A stretch of 46,520 nt of DNA from an uncultured Eubacteriales bacterium (GTDB lineage Bacteria; Bacillota; Clostridia; Christensenellales; CAG-1252): assembly GCA_902797685.1 (NCBI GenBank), contig CADBTQ010000051.1, forward strand, positions 1 through 46,520, written 5' to 3'. Of this stretch, positions 23,086 through 31,360 are shown one piece after another (the first letter of the stretch is position 1; every line of letters starts with the position of its first letter). The translations under genes were made by a program, and so were the position numbers. A model generated the notes under the pieces. The model did not search any database, was not told where the DNA came from, and was given only the letters and a program-made list of their open reading frames with translations.

Positions 23086-24607
23086 TTACGATCAATCTCT
23101 ATACGACTTTTTGAAGGACGGTCTCGAAAAGGACCGTCCCGCTCTTACTTTTTGGGGCAAAACCGTCAAGGGCAGGGAACTGCTTGCCTATATCGCCGAT
23201 TTCGCCGCCTTTTTGGCAGGATACGGGGTCAAACGAGGGGACGTCGTGACTTTGGTCTTGCCCAATCTGCCCGTCTCGGTCGTTGCGTTTTACGCGGTCA
23301 GTTATTTGGGCGGGGTCATCTCGGTGTTGCACCCATTGACCCCTCGCGACAAGATCCTGTCCGAGATGGACAAAACGGGGAGCAAAGTGGTGGTCGCATT
23401 CGACAAACTCCACTTCGATTGGGATCCTGAGGGCGTGCGACTGCTCCTTGTCGGGGCGGGCGCTTTCCGCTCCAAACTCTTTGCCAAAGGGGTGGATATC
23501 GTCAACAGGGTAGGCAAGTGCCTATCCCCCCGCTACGAGAGTATGAAGCACGGCTTTGTCCCGCACGAAAGCCAAACGGGAGAGGACGTGTGTTTGTACC
23601 TGCACAGCGGGGGCACTACGGGCGAGCCCAAAACGGTGGTGCTGACTTGTCACGCGCTCAACGCCTCGCTGCCCGCCACCGTGGGGATCAACCCCCCGCC
23701 CACCGATCACGAATGTATGCTGATGCTGTTGCCTCTTTTCCACGGCTTCGGGGTGTCGGTGTGTATGCACGCGGTGTTGCCCTACGGGGTGCGGATCGTC
23801 CCCGTCCCCAAGTTCGAGCCCAAACGGATCGCCAGGCTATTAAGACGACATCACGCCACCTTGCTGGCGGGCGTGCCCGCACTGTATAGCAAACTGTTGT
23901 CGGTGGGAGCGTTCGACCGCAAAGGGCTGTCGTTGACCACCGCCTATTGCGGGGGAGACGTGCTCGACCCCGCCATCAAACGGGAGTTCGATCGCCGTAT
24001 GCAAGACTTGGGTTTGCCCTGCCGCCTGTACCAGGGGTGGGGGCTTGCCGAAGGGGTCGCCGTGTGCTGTGCCAATTCCGCCGTATGGGGGGACAAACCC
24101 GGCTCGATCGGCCGTCCCGTCGAGGGGGTGGACGTCCTCGTGTGGACGGGAGAGCGGATTGCCGATCCCAACGAGAAGGGCGAACTGCTCCTTGCGGGCG
24201 AGACCTTGATGAAAGGTTATCTCGAAGGGGGAGAGCGTTGGGTCACCGTGGACGGCAAACGCTATCTCGCCACGGGCGACGTGGGATACCGAGACGAGGA
24301 CGGTTGGCTCTACTACGTGGGGCGCAACAAGCGTATGAGCGTCTTTGCGGGGGTCAACGTGTACCACCAAGAGGTGGAGCAACAAGCCCTCGCCCTCTCT
24401 TCGGTCAAAGAATGCGCGGTCGTGGAAACGGTCGCGGACGGCAAACCCTGTTTGGCATTGTACTACGTGGGCGAGATCGACAAAAGCGACCTGATCGCCG
24501 CACTTTCCCGCACTCTCAACCGCTATCAGTTGCCCCGCCTGATCGTTCGACGGGCGGAACTGCCCAAGACTCCCACGGGCAAGGTGGACTATCGGCGATG
24601 CGAGTGA
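23063..24607 (+). CDS. Second AMP-forming acyl ligase, coupled to surface-protein genes
   Basis: A 514-residue ANL-superfamily enzyme: LHSGGTTGEPKTVVL (about 189-203), QGWGLAEGVAV, YLATGDVGYRDEDGWLYYVG (about 411-430), and PKTPTGKVDYRR with the catalytic lysine at the extreme C-terminus. It would adenylate a fatty or other carboxylic acid and transfer it to CoA or a carrier. It is not a close copy of the ligase at 5756-7102. The best start is the ATG at 23063, inside the 3' end of the MBG-protein gene, in another frame and without a ribosome site, implying translational coupling. An acyl ligase in an operon of surface proteins is unusual; modification of a surface polymer or lipid is one idea, without direct evidence. 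Confidence 0.85.
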   Translation: MTTTSTFNYDQSLYDFLKDGLEKDRPALTFWGKTVKGRELLAYIADFAAFLAGYGVKRGDVVTLVLPNLPVSVVAFYAVSYLGGVISVLHPLTPRDKILSEMDKTGSKVVVAFDKLHFDWDPEGVRLLLVGAGAFRSKLFAKGVDIVNRVGKCLSPRYESMKHGFVPHESQTGEDVCLYLHSGGTTGEPKTVVLTCHALNASLPATVGINPPPTDHECMLMLLPLFHGFGVSVCMHAVLPYGVRIVPVPKFEPKRIARLLRRHHATLLAGVPALYSKLLSVGAFDRKGLSLTTAYCGGDVLDPAIKREFDRRMQDLGLPCRLYQGWGLAEGVAVCCANSAVWGDKPGSIGRPVEGVDVLVWTGERIADPNEKGELLLAGETLMKGYLEGGERWVTVDGKRYLATGDVGYRDEDGWLYYVGRNKRMSVFAGVNVYHQEVEQQALALSSVKECAVVETVADGKPCLALYYVGEIDKSDLIAALSRTLNRYQLPRLIVRRAELPKTPTGKVDYRRCE

Positions 24608-24912
24608 AAACGATATACCGCCGGGCGGTATGATATAGATCTTCGTCAATGATATATTTGCCGTGGCAAATATGAGATATGCCCTGTATTTAGCAAAATG
24701 CAGGGCATATTTTGGTGATACAAAAAAATGGGATGCGTTATGGGAGATAATTGACTTAAACGATTACCGTCTATTGCAACCGCAATATCCCGCTCCGTCT
24801 TGCGGATGGGTGGGATATATCATATTCGAGCAAGCGAGAATATATCATAGACCTTTGGTCTATATCATACCGCAAAGCGGTATATCATCGCGCCGCGCTC
24901 CTTGTAGTGCGC
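24608..24912. repeat. Hairpin array between convergent genes (copy 2)
   Basis: No gene is seen. Inverted repeats joined by ATGATAT/ATATCAT spacers fill the stretch: ATACCGC/GCGGTAT (24615-24631), ATATTTGCC/GGCAAATAT (24654-24673), ATATGCCCTG/CAGGGCATAT (24677-24710), ATAGACC/GGTCTAT (24847-24863) and a second ATACCGC/GCGGTAT (24867-24883), plus a weaker unit near 24823-24840. Arms vary while the ATATCAT spacer stays constant. A middle part (about 24715-24810) shows no clear structure. One ATACCGC unit type is shared with 4522-4783. A short open frame here has no ribosome site and is not credible. Confidence 0.75.
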
Positions 24913-25572
24913 TTATCGCTTTAGCACTTTGACCGATTCCAAGGTCACTACGGGGTAGGGGAAGGTCGTAAACATGGCGTCCACGTACACGACGTTGACC
25001 TTTTCGAGTGCCAGTACCACCGCTGCCGATTCCTCGTCGATGATCTTGCCGAAGGCGGCGTATTGCCCGTCGAGGTGGGGAGAGGTCGCCGACACGATAA
25101 AGAATTGCGCCGTCGCCGAATCCATTTGGGTCGCGCGCGCCATGGACAGCACGCCCAAGGTGTGTTTGACGTCGTTGGTTACGCCGTTGGCGCTAAACTC
25201 CCCCTTGATGGGAGAGTGGGTGGACTTGGGGGTGATGGTGTTGCCGTCCAAATAATACCCGCCCCCTTGGACCATAAAGTCCTTGATGACGCGGTGCAAC
25301 ACGGTGCCGTCGTAAAACCCTTCGTCCACGTAGGTCAAAAAGTTGGCGACCGACAAGGGCGCGACGTCGGGGTACAACTCCACCCGCACCTTGCCGTACG
25401 TGCCGAAGTCAAACTCCACGATGGGGTCGCTATTCTTTTGCACGCCGTATTCGCCCGCCGTAAAGGACGCCAAATATTCGTCCGCGTTTAAGTCGGTTTT
25501 GGTGCTTTTGCATCCCGCCAAAGCAAGGGCGGATAGGGTCAAAATGATGATTATCGTCAAAATCTTTTTCAT
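24913..25572 (-). CDS. Cyclophilin-type peptidyl-prolyl isomerase lipoprotein
   Basis: A 219-residue protein with a lipoprotein signal peptide (LALAGC, Cys21), so it acts on the outer face of the membrane, probably helping exported proteins fold. The cyclophilin core is clear: APLSVANFLTYVDEGFYDGT (about 75-94), then LHRVIKDFMVQGGG with the catalytic Arg-x-x-x-x-Phe-x-x-Gln pattern, GVLSMARA and SATAQFFIVSA (about 153-163). The tryptophan that binds cyclosporin in human CypA is not apparent, as in many bacterial forms. It starts 9 nt after the ABC exporter gene, with AAGGAG overlapping that stop region, so the two are cotranscribed. Substrates are not indicated, though the many large surface proteins here are candidates. 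Confidence 0.9.
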   Translation of the reverse strand: MKKILTIIIILTLSALALAGCKSTKTDLNADEYLASFTAGEYGVQKNSDPIVEFDFGTYGKVRVELYPDVAPLSVANFLTYVDEGFYDGTVLHRVIKDFMVQGGGYYLDGNTITPKSTHSPIKGEFSANGVTNDVKHTLGVLSMARATQMDSATAQFFIVSATSPHLDGQYAAFGKIIDEESAAVVLALEKVNVVYVDAMFTTFPYPVVTLESVKVLKR

Positions 25573-25581
25573 AATCTCTCC

Positions 25582-27330
25582 TTAGCCGCAGTCGATCGTA
25601 TCCGTCTTGGCGGACGTGTATAAGTCGTAGTACACCCCTTTCGCCGCCATCAATTCTTCGTGCGTGCCCTTCTCTTTGATCACGCCGCGGTCGATCACCA
25701 CGATGCAATCGGCGCCCCTTACGGTAGTCAGACGGTGGGCGACCACGATGGACGTGCGCCCCTTCGCCAACTCGTTAAGCGCCCCTTGTATCAACGCCTC
25801 TGTGGCGTTGTCCAGCGCCGAGGTCGCCTCGTCCAGGATGAGGATGGGGGGATTTTTGAGGAAGATACGGGCGATGGACAGCCGCTGCTGTTGCCCGCCC
25901 GACAGTTGTACGCCCCTCTCTCCGATGGGGGTGTCCAATCCTTGGGGTTGCTCCTTGATAAAGTCCCATATATGCGCCCTTTGGGCGGCTTCGACGATCT
26001 CCTCTTCGGTGGCGTCGGGTCGTCCGTAGGCGATGTTGTCGCGGAAAGTGCCCGTAAAGAGAAACACCGACTGTTGCACGATGCCGATATTGTCCCGTAT
26101 CGAGCGATTGGTGATTTGGGTTAGGGGTTTGTCGTCGATGTAGATCATGCCCTCTTGCAGGGGATAAAACTTGGGAATGAGGTGGCACATGGTGGTCTTG
26201 CCCCCGCCCGAAGCGCCCACCAAGGCGTAGGTCTTACCGCTCGGGATATGCAAGGTCAAGTCGTCGAGGATGATACGGCGCTCCTTGCTGTAACGGAAGG
26301 TGACGTGGTCAAAGCGAATATCCCCTTTGACGTCGGTCAAGTCCTCGGCACCCTCCGCGTCCTCTTCCACGGGGACTTGCATGATCTCGTAAAAGCGCTT
26401 GTAGCCCGTCGCGCCGTCTTCCAGTTGCTCAAAAAAGTTGACGAGCGTCTGTATGGGGGACAAAAACAGGTTGATGGACAGCATAAACACCATCAGATCG
26501 GCGTAGGCAAAACTGTCGTCGTACACGCAGAACAGCGCGCCCGCCACCAGCACCACCACGTTGTACAAAGAGGTGACGAAACCCATCGTGGAGTGGAAAA
26601 AGCCCATCGCTTTGTACGCCAGCGAGCGGGCTTGGATAAACTTGCGGTTGACCGCGTCGAACTTGTCCTCTTCGTAGCGGTCGTTGCCGAACGCCTTGGT
26701 GGTACGCACCCCCGACAGGCTGTTTTCCAACACCGCGTTGACCTCGCCGATGGCTTCCTTGCTCTTAGTAAAGGCGCGGCGTTGATCCCGTCTTGCCTTG
26801 TGGGTGATGACGAACATCAAGGGAAGGAAGGCGAACACGATCAGGGACAACTTCCACGAAATGGTGCATAGATACGCAAACGACCCCAAGGTCATAAAGG
26901 TGGTGATGAATAGATTTTCGGGGCCGTGGTGCGCCAATTCGGACACGTTGAACAGGTCGTTGGTCATGCGGCTCATCAGTTGCCCCGTCTCGGTGCGATC
27001 GTAGTAGGAGTAGGGGAGTCGTTGCAGGTGGGCGAAGAGGTCGGTGCGCATCCTCGCTTGCATCCTCACGCCCATAGAGTGACCGTAATAGCACACGAAG
27101 TAGTCGGTCAACGTCCTCACGATATACACCCCCAAGAGCGCGGCGCAGTAGATGACGATGGATTTGGTATCCGCATTGGGGATAAACGTGTTGAGTATAG
27201 GACGGGAAAGGATGGGATAGCACAATCCCCCCGCCGCGAAGATAAACGCGCAAAACATATCCATCAAAAAGGTGGGTATATCGTAGCGATAATAGGAAAC
27301 GAAACTTCTCAGTACGGGTGCTTTTTTCAT
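25582..27330 (-). CDS. ABC exporter, fused transmembrane and ATPase domains
   Basis: A 582-residue half-transporter of the type-IV (MsbA/BmrA-like) exporter class: about six transmembrane segments in the first ~310 residues, then an ATPase domain with Walker A GASGGGKTT (about 370), the signature LSGGQQQR (about 475) and Walker B ILILDEATS (about 495). It would work as a homodimer, exporting lipids, drugs or peptides; the substrate is not indicated. The open frame begins at 27336, but the ATG at 27330 (MKKAPVL) is 8 nt from the TTGGAG ribosome site and is preferred; the earlier ATG is only 2 nt away. Upstream is a promoter with TATAAT, and the cyclophilin gene is downstream in the same operon. 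Confidence 0.9.
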   Translation of the reverse strand: MKKAPVLRSFVSYYRYDIPTFLMDMFCAFIFAAGGLCYPILSRPILNTFIPNADTKSIVIYCAALLGVYIVRTLTDYFVCYYGHSMGVRMQARMRTDLFAHLQRLPYSYYDRTETGQLMSRMTNDLFNVSELAHHGPENLFITTFMTLGSFAYLCTISWKLSLIVFAFLPLMFVITHKARRDQRRAFTKSKEAIGEVNAVLENSLSGVRTTKAFGNDRYEEDKFDAVNRKFIQARSLAYKAMGFFHSTMGFVTSLYNVVVLVAGALFCVYDDSFAYADLMVFMLSINLFLSPIQTLVNFFEQLEDGATGYKRFYEIMQVPVEEDAEGAEDLTDVKGDIRFDHVTFRYSKERRIILDDLTLHIPSGKTYALVGASGGGKTTMCHLIPKFYPLQEGMIYIDDKPLTQITNRSIRDNIGIVQQSVFLFTGTFRDNIAYGRPDATEEEIVEAAQRAHIWDFIKEQPQGLDTPIGERGVQLSGGQQQRLSIARIFLKNPPILILDEATSALDNATEALIQGALNELAKGRTSIVVAHRLTTVRGADCIVVIDRGVIKEKGTHEELMAAKGVYYDLYTSAKTDTIDCG

Positions 27331-27352
27331 CTGCATTACTCCAAGTAAGATA

Positions 27353-27382
27353 ATTATATCTTATCGGTGGGGGTGGGCGCAA
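27353..27382 (-). promoter_or_regulatory. Promoter of the ABC exporter-cyclophilin operon
   Basis: On the minus strand TTGCGC (27382-27377) and TATAAT (27358-27353) with an 18-bp spacer. Confidence 0.75.
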
Positions 27383-27413
27383 GCGTTTGTCTCACCACAG
27401 TGAAGTAAATAGA

Positions 27414-27442
27414 TTGACATAAACCCGTTATTTTGATACCAT
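27414..27442 (+). promoter_or_regulatory. Promoter of the Na/Pi cotransporter gene, with hairpin in the leader
   Basis: Consensus TTGACA (27414-27419), 17-bp spacer, TACCAT (27437-27442). The ~30-nt leader contains a 6-bp perfect hairpin (GTCGGG 27452-27457, CCCGAC 27462-27467) and no recognisable Shine-Dalgarno sequence. Confidence 0.7.
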
Positions 27443-27479
27443 TATAGAGAAGTCGGGGCTGCCCGACAGAGTATCGTGT

Positions 27480-29126
27480 ATGAACATTTTTAAGGCGATT
27501 TGTTTATTACTGTGCGGCGTAGGCGTCTTTTTGGCGGGTATGAAGCTGATGGGCGAGGGGCTTGGCAAAGGGGGTAACAAGGGTATCCGCTCCCTCTTTG
27601 GCAAGATCAGCGACAATCGGTTGGCTTCGTACGCCTTGGGCGCGGGCTCTACCGCCATCGTGCAGTCCTCGGCGGCGACCACCGTCATGAGCATGGGTTT
27701 GGTCAACGCGGGCATCATGTCGGTGGCGCAAGCGTCCGCCTTCGTGCTGGGCGCAAGGCTGGGTACCACCATCACGGGTATTTTGGTGTCCTTGTCCTCT
27801 ATCTCGGTCACCGAGGTGCTCATGGCGATGGCATTCGTGGGGATCTGCTTGATCTTATTCGTCAAACGCAACGACCGCGCGGTCGCCATCGGCTTCGTTT
27901 TGTGCGGCTTGGGCGTGTTGTTTGCGGGTATGAAGATCATGAAAGGCGCCATCTTGGACGAACCCGAGATGCAGTCCTTCTTCGTGAGGATGTTCGAGGC
28001 GATCGACTTCCCCTTGCTGTTGGTGGTCGTCGGCGCGGCGTTTACCGCACTCATCCAATCTTCGTCCGCTACCGCCGGTATCGTCATCACGCTGATCGGC
28101 GCGGGTACCCTCAACATGAGCCAAGCCATGTTTTTGACTATCGGTGCCACCGTGGGTACTTGCGGTACCGCCCTACTTGCCGGGATCGGCGCGGGCACCA
28201 ACGCCAAACGCGTCGCCGTGTTCAACCTTCTCACCGCCATAGTGGGCGTGCTGACCGTGGGCGCACTGGTGTGGGGGATCCGTCCCTACGTCGTCAAGTT
28301 CTTCGCTCTGTGGATACCCCAGCAAGAGTGGCAGGTGTCCGTGTTCGGCGTGTTCTACAGCCTGTTGGCGTCCTTGATCTGCCTGCCGTTCGTCAAGCCT
28401 TTGGATAAATTGGTGGCGTTGATCGTCCGTGACAAACCCGCCAAAGAGAGCGCTCTGCATTGTTACTACATCGACGAGCGCTTGCTCAAGACCCCCGCCG
28501 TCGCGGTGCTGCAAGCCAAGCAAGAGGCGGTCAAGTTGGCGGAGTTGGCAAGACAAAACCTCGAGAGGGGTATGGATAGCCTACTGTACAGCGGGGAGAA
28601 AAACGCCAAACTCATCGAGGACAGCGAGGACGAGATCGACTTTATCACCAACAAGCTGAGCGAATACTTGGTCGCCTTGGCGGGGCTCGACCTCTTGTAC
28701 GAGGACGAGTTGTTGGTGGGTAGTCTGCACCACGTCATCGACGACATCGAGCGTATCGGCGATCACGCGGCGGACTTTTATAAGATGGGTCGCAAAATGA
28801 GGGAAGCGAACGTGGCGTTTTCGCCCTCGGCTATCGACGAGCTCAAGGATATGACCGACAACCTGTTTTTGTTGTACGACGCGGCGTACACCACCTTTGC
28901 CGAGGGGAGCGAGACTCTGCTTCCTCGGGTCAATCAGTTGGAACAACGCATTGACGACGAAAAGAAGTGTCTTGCCAACAACCACGTGGAGAGGTTGGTC
29001 AAAGGGGAGTGTACCATCGAGACGGGCACCTACTTCTATACCGCCATCTCCTCTTTGGAGCGGGTGGGCGACCACCTCGAAAACCTGGCGTACTCGGTGC
29101 GCTCCATTACGGGCGACACCGAATAA
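27480..29126 (+). CDS. Na/Pi cotransporter family protein with PhoU-like domain
   Basis: A 548-residue protein. The membrane half has two inverted repeats, each with the QSS signature of the type-II Na/phosphate cotransporters: STAIVQSSAATTVMSMG (about 58-74) and FTALIQSSSATAGIVI (about 188-203). About eight hydrophobic segments precede a cytosolic region (about 345-548) that is helical, acidic and PhoU-like, with HHVIDDIERIGDHAADF and SSLERVGDHLENLAYSV blocks. Such proteins import phosphate with sodium, and the PhoU-like part is thought to regulate flux. The start at 27480 gives the family-typical MNIFKAICLLLCGVGVFL opening, although no ribosome site is seen; a hairpin sits where it would be expected. 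Confidence 0.9.
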   Translation: MNIFKAICLLLCGVGVFLAGMKLMGEGLGKGGNKGIRSLFGKISDNRLASYALGAGSTAIVQSSAATTVMSMGLVNAGIMSVAQASAFVLGARLGTTITGILVSLSSISVTEVLMAMAFVGICLILFVKRNDRAVAIGFVLCGLGVLFAGMKIMKGAILDEPEMQSFFVRMFEAIDFPLLLVVVGAAFTALIQSSSATAGIVITLIGAGTLNMSQAMFLTIGATVGTCGTALLAGIGAGTNAKRVAVFNLLTAIVGVLTVGALVWGIRPYVVKFFALWIPQQEWQVSVFGVFYSLLASLICLPFVKPLDKLVALIVRDKPAKESALHCYYIDERLLKTPAVAVLQAKQEAVKLAELARQNLERGMDSLLYSGEKNAKLIEDSEDEIDFITNKLSEYLVALAGLDLLYEDELLVGSLHHVIDDIERIGDHAADFYKMGRKMREANVAFSPSAIDELKDMTDNLFLLYDAAYTTFAEGSETLLPRVNQLEQRIDDEKKCLANNHVERLVKGECTIETGTYFYTAISSLERVGDHLENLAYSVRSITGDTE

Positions 29127-29204
29127 TCGGCTCGAAACGCTTCGAGATCCGCTAAACAAACGATATAGTAAACAATGGGTAGCATCCCATACGGAGGAAT
29201 AAAA

Positions 29205-29579
29205 ATGAAAAGTGCATCCAAAATCATGTACGTCATCGGACGTGTCTTCAATATCATCGCCTTGGTTTGCGCGGTCATCGGTATCGTTATCGGCGCTATC
29301 GCTATGTCTATGCCCGCCAAGATCGCCGATCAATCCAACGGTGCCATCGAGGCCGCGCAAGCGCACGCCGTGGGATTGGGCATCGTCATCGGCGCCGCTA
29401 TTTCGTTTGTCGTTTACTTGGTGCTCATTTTGCTCGCCACCAAAGCCAGCAAATCCCTTGACAACGGCAAAAAGGACACCGCTCCCCACGTGTTGATGAT
29501 CATCGTCGGTATCTTCGGCGACATCTTCTATCTGTTGGGCGGTATCTTCGGTCTGATCGCCGAGGACGAAGAAAACTAA
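29205..29579 (+). CDS. Small membrane protein of unknown function
   Basis: A 124-residue protein with three or four hydrophobic segments (about 8-35, 55-80 and 92-118) and a short acidic C-terminus (EDEEN). I recognise no family with certainty. The start at 29205 is supported by GGAGG 8 bp upstream; an in-frame ATG at 29175 lies before that site and is not used. It lies 78 bp after the Na/Pi cotransporter gene, with a possible weak promoter between (TATAGT near 29162), and is followed by a strong terminator. Confidence 0.75.
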   Translation: MKSASKIMYVIGRVFNIIALVCAVIGIVIGAIAMSMPAKIADQSNGAIEAAQAHAVGLGIVIGAAISFVVYLVLILLATKASKSLDNGKKDTAPHVLMIIVGIFGDIFYLLGGIFGLIAEDEEN

Positions 29580-29596
29580 CGGTTTTATTCCAAACA

Positions 29597-29625
29597 AAAA
29601 GCCCCGAGCCTTCGGGGCTTTTTTC
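29597..29625. terminator. Bidirectional terminator between convergent genes
   Basis: GCCCCGA/TCGGGGC stem (29601-29607 with 29612-29618), flanked by an A run on the left and a T run on the right, so it can serve both the small membrane protein gene and the YdeI-like gene on the other strand. Confidence 0.9.
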
Positions 29626-29638
29626 GTCTTTTCGCGTT

Positions 29639-30199
29639 TTATTCTTCCGTCAATCTGCCGTAGTCGTTCCACTCGCCGTAGAGTTTGCCCTCTTTGGTGG
29701 CTTGAAGGAGTCGCTCGAGCGCCCGCTCATACGAGACGGGATCGCGGGAGCGATAAAAGGCGACGTTGTACGAGCGCACTCGTTGGTAGAGGGGCGGAAA
29801 GGTGCAAAACTTGCTATATACCCTTGCCTTTTTGAGGGCGGACAAGACGAACGGATCCATACGGAAGGGCGCGTCCAAGTCGGGCAAAACCGCCAAGCCT
29901 TGGGGGGTCATCAGCCCCAATCGTCTCAGCCTTCGCGCCCGTTCTTTGTTGAGTTCGGTGCAGGGGCTCGACTTCTTGCGGGGGCTAAAGCGTTGCCAAA
30001 TCACCCCGTCTATCTTTTTTTGAGTGCTGTCGATCCACCCGTAAGAGAGGGCTTCTTCCACCGCGTCGATATACCAAAAACAGGTACCGTCCGTGGGACG
30101 TCCTCTCTTGAGTGCCACCCAACACTCTTTTTGGTCGGGATGGGTGGCGAGCCACTCTCTAAAGGCGTGGCGATCGGTGACAAACAGTTGATTTTCCAT
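29639..30199 (-). CDS. YdeI/OmpD-associated family protein
   Basis: A 186-residue soluble protein matching the YdeI (OmdA) family: an N-terminal HAFREWLATHPDQKECWVAL segment, then YIDAVEEALSYGWIDSTQKKIDG (about 49-71), RFSPRKKSSPCTELNKERARRL (about 75-96) and a charged helical C-terminus. Members are often annotated as bacteriocin-protection or OmpD-associated proteins, but the biochemical role is not settled. The open frame extends upstream into the aminotransferase gene; the true start is the ATG at 30199, overlapping that gene's stop (TGATG). It is the last gene of the DUF3737-aminotransferase-YdeI operon. Confidence 0.85.
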   Translation of the reverse strand: MENQLFVTDRHAFREWLATHPDQKECWVALKRGRPTDGTCFWYIDAVEEALSYGWIDSTQKKIDGVIWQRFSPRKKSSPCTELNKERARRLRRLGLMTPQGLAVLPDLDAPFRMDPFVLSALKKARVYSKFCTFPPLYQRVRSYNVAFYRSRDPVSYERALERLLQATKEGKLYGEWNDYGRLTEE

Positions 30200-31359
30200 C
30201 AGCGGCGATAGGTCTCGATCCCCTTTTTCAGCCTCTCCAACCCGTCCGAAAGGGTGGAGCGGGGGCAGGCGATATTGACCCTGACGAAGCCCTTGCCGTC
30301 CCCTCTGTATTGGTTGCCCGCCGTGATCCACAGTCCCGTGGTCGCACGGATATGACGGCACAGATCGTCCGCGTCGAAGGTCACTTGGGACACGTCCAAC
30401 CACATGAGGTAGGTCGCCTCTTGTTTGACCGAGTGTAGTTGCGGCAGTTCCTTCGCCAAAAAGTCCTCGACCACGTTGCGATTTTGGGCAAGATATACCC
30501 TCAATTCGTCCAGCCAATCGGCGCTTTGGTCAAAGGCGGCGGTGATACCCGCTATGGCAAAGGCGTTGGGCTCGGCGACTTCGTCCGCGTTGAGCCCTCT
30601 CTCCACCACACGTCTTAACGTGGGGTTGGGCACGATGACGGCGGCGCCCTGTAGCCCCGCCAAATTGAACGCTTTGCTGGCGGATACGCACACCACCAAG
30701 TCGTCGGCGTTGCCGGTGACTTCGCCAAAGGGGTTGTAGCGCACGTCGGGCAGGGTCAGATCGCAGTGGATCTCGTCCGATAGCACCTTGACCCCGTGAC
30801 GGGCGCATAGGTAGCCTATCATGGACAATTCTTCCTTGCTCCACACGTGCCCGGTGGGATTGTGCGGGTTGCACAATATCATCAAGGTCGCGTTGGGTCG
30901 GGCGAGTTGGGCTTCCAACCCTTCCCAATCCACAAGGTAGCTACCGTCTCGATACAGCAGGGGACTTTCGGCGACGTGTCGACCGGTGTTTTCGATACTG
31001 TGGAAAAAGATGTCGTACACGGGGGTCATGATCACCACGTCGTCTCCCACGTTGGTCAGTCGCTTGACGATGGACGTCACGGCGGGGACCACGCCGGTCA
31101 CGAAGATGACCCACTCGGGGTTGACCGCCCAACGGTGCCGTCTCGTCCACCACTCGGCGACCGAGCGGGCAAAGCGGTCGGGCACGATGTGATAGCCGAA
31201 CACGTGGCTATCCAACTTGTTTTGCAATGCTTCGATCACCTTAGGGGGTGCGGCAAAGTCCATATCCGCCACCCACATGGGGAGTTCGCCCTCTCGGGTG
31301 TCCCATTTGAGGCTGTCCGTGCCCCGCCTGTCGACGGGAGCGTCAAAGTCGTATTTCAT
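30199..31359 (-). CDS. PLP-dependent aminotransferase, PatB/MalY (cystathionine beta-lyase) type
   Basis: A 386-residue fold-type I PLP enzyme. The opening DRRGTDSLKWD and LPMWVADMDF (26-35) blocks are typical of the MalY/PatB group, which cleave C-S bonds of cystathionine or cysteine conjugates. Active-site features are CNPHNPTG (163-170), SDEIHCDL (194-201; Asp195 pairs with the PLP nitrogen) and SASKAFNLAG (226-235; Lys229 forms the Schiff base). A late NIACPR block supplies the arginine that binds the substrate carboxylate. The start uses GGAGG encoded in the last codons of the DUF3737 gene, one base between stop and start. Beta C-S lyase activity is the best guess; plain aminotransferase activity cannot be excluded. 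Confidence 0.9.
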   Translation of the reverse strand: MKYDFDAPVDRRGTDSLKWDTREGELPMWVADMDFAAPPKVIEALQNKLDSHVFGYHIVPDRFARSVAEWWTRRHRWAVNPEWVIFVTGVVPAVTSIVKRLTNVGDDVVIMTPVYDIFFHSIENTGRHVAESPLLYRDGSYLVDWEGLEAQLARPNATLMILCNPHNPTGHVWSKEELSMIGYLCARHGVKVLSDEIHCDLTLPDVRYNPFGEVTGNADDLVVCVSASKAFNLAGLQGAAVIVPNPTLRRVVERGLNADEVAEPNAFAIAGITAAFDQSADWLDELRVYLAQNRNVVEDFLAKELPQLHSVKQEATYLMWLDVSQVTFDADDLCRHIRATTGLWITAGNQYRGDGKGFVRVNIACPRSTLSDGLERLKKGIETYRR

Positions 31360-31360
31360 A

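Noticed and set aside
24663-24932. 89-codon open frame in the intergenic stretch
   Set aside because: It lies across the hairpin array, has no ribosome site, and its translation follows the inverted repeats.
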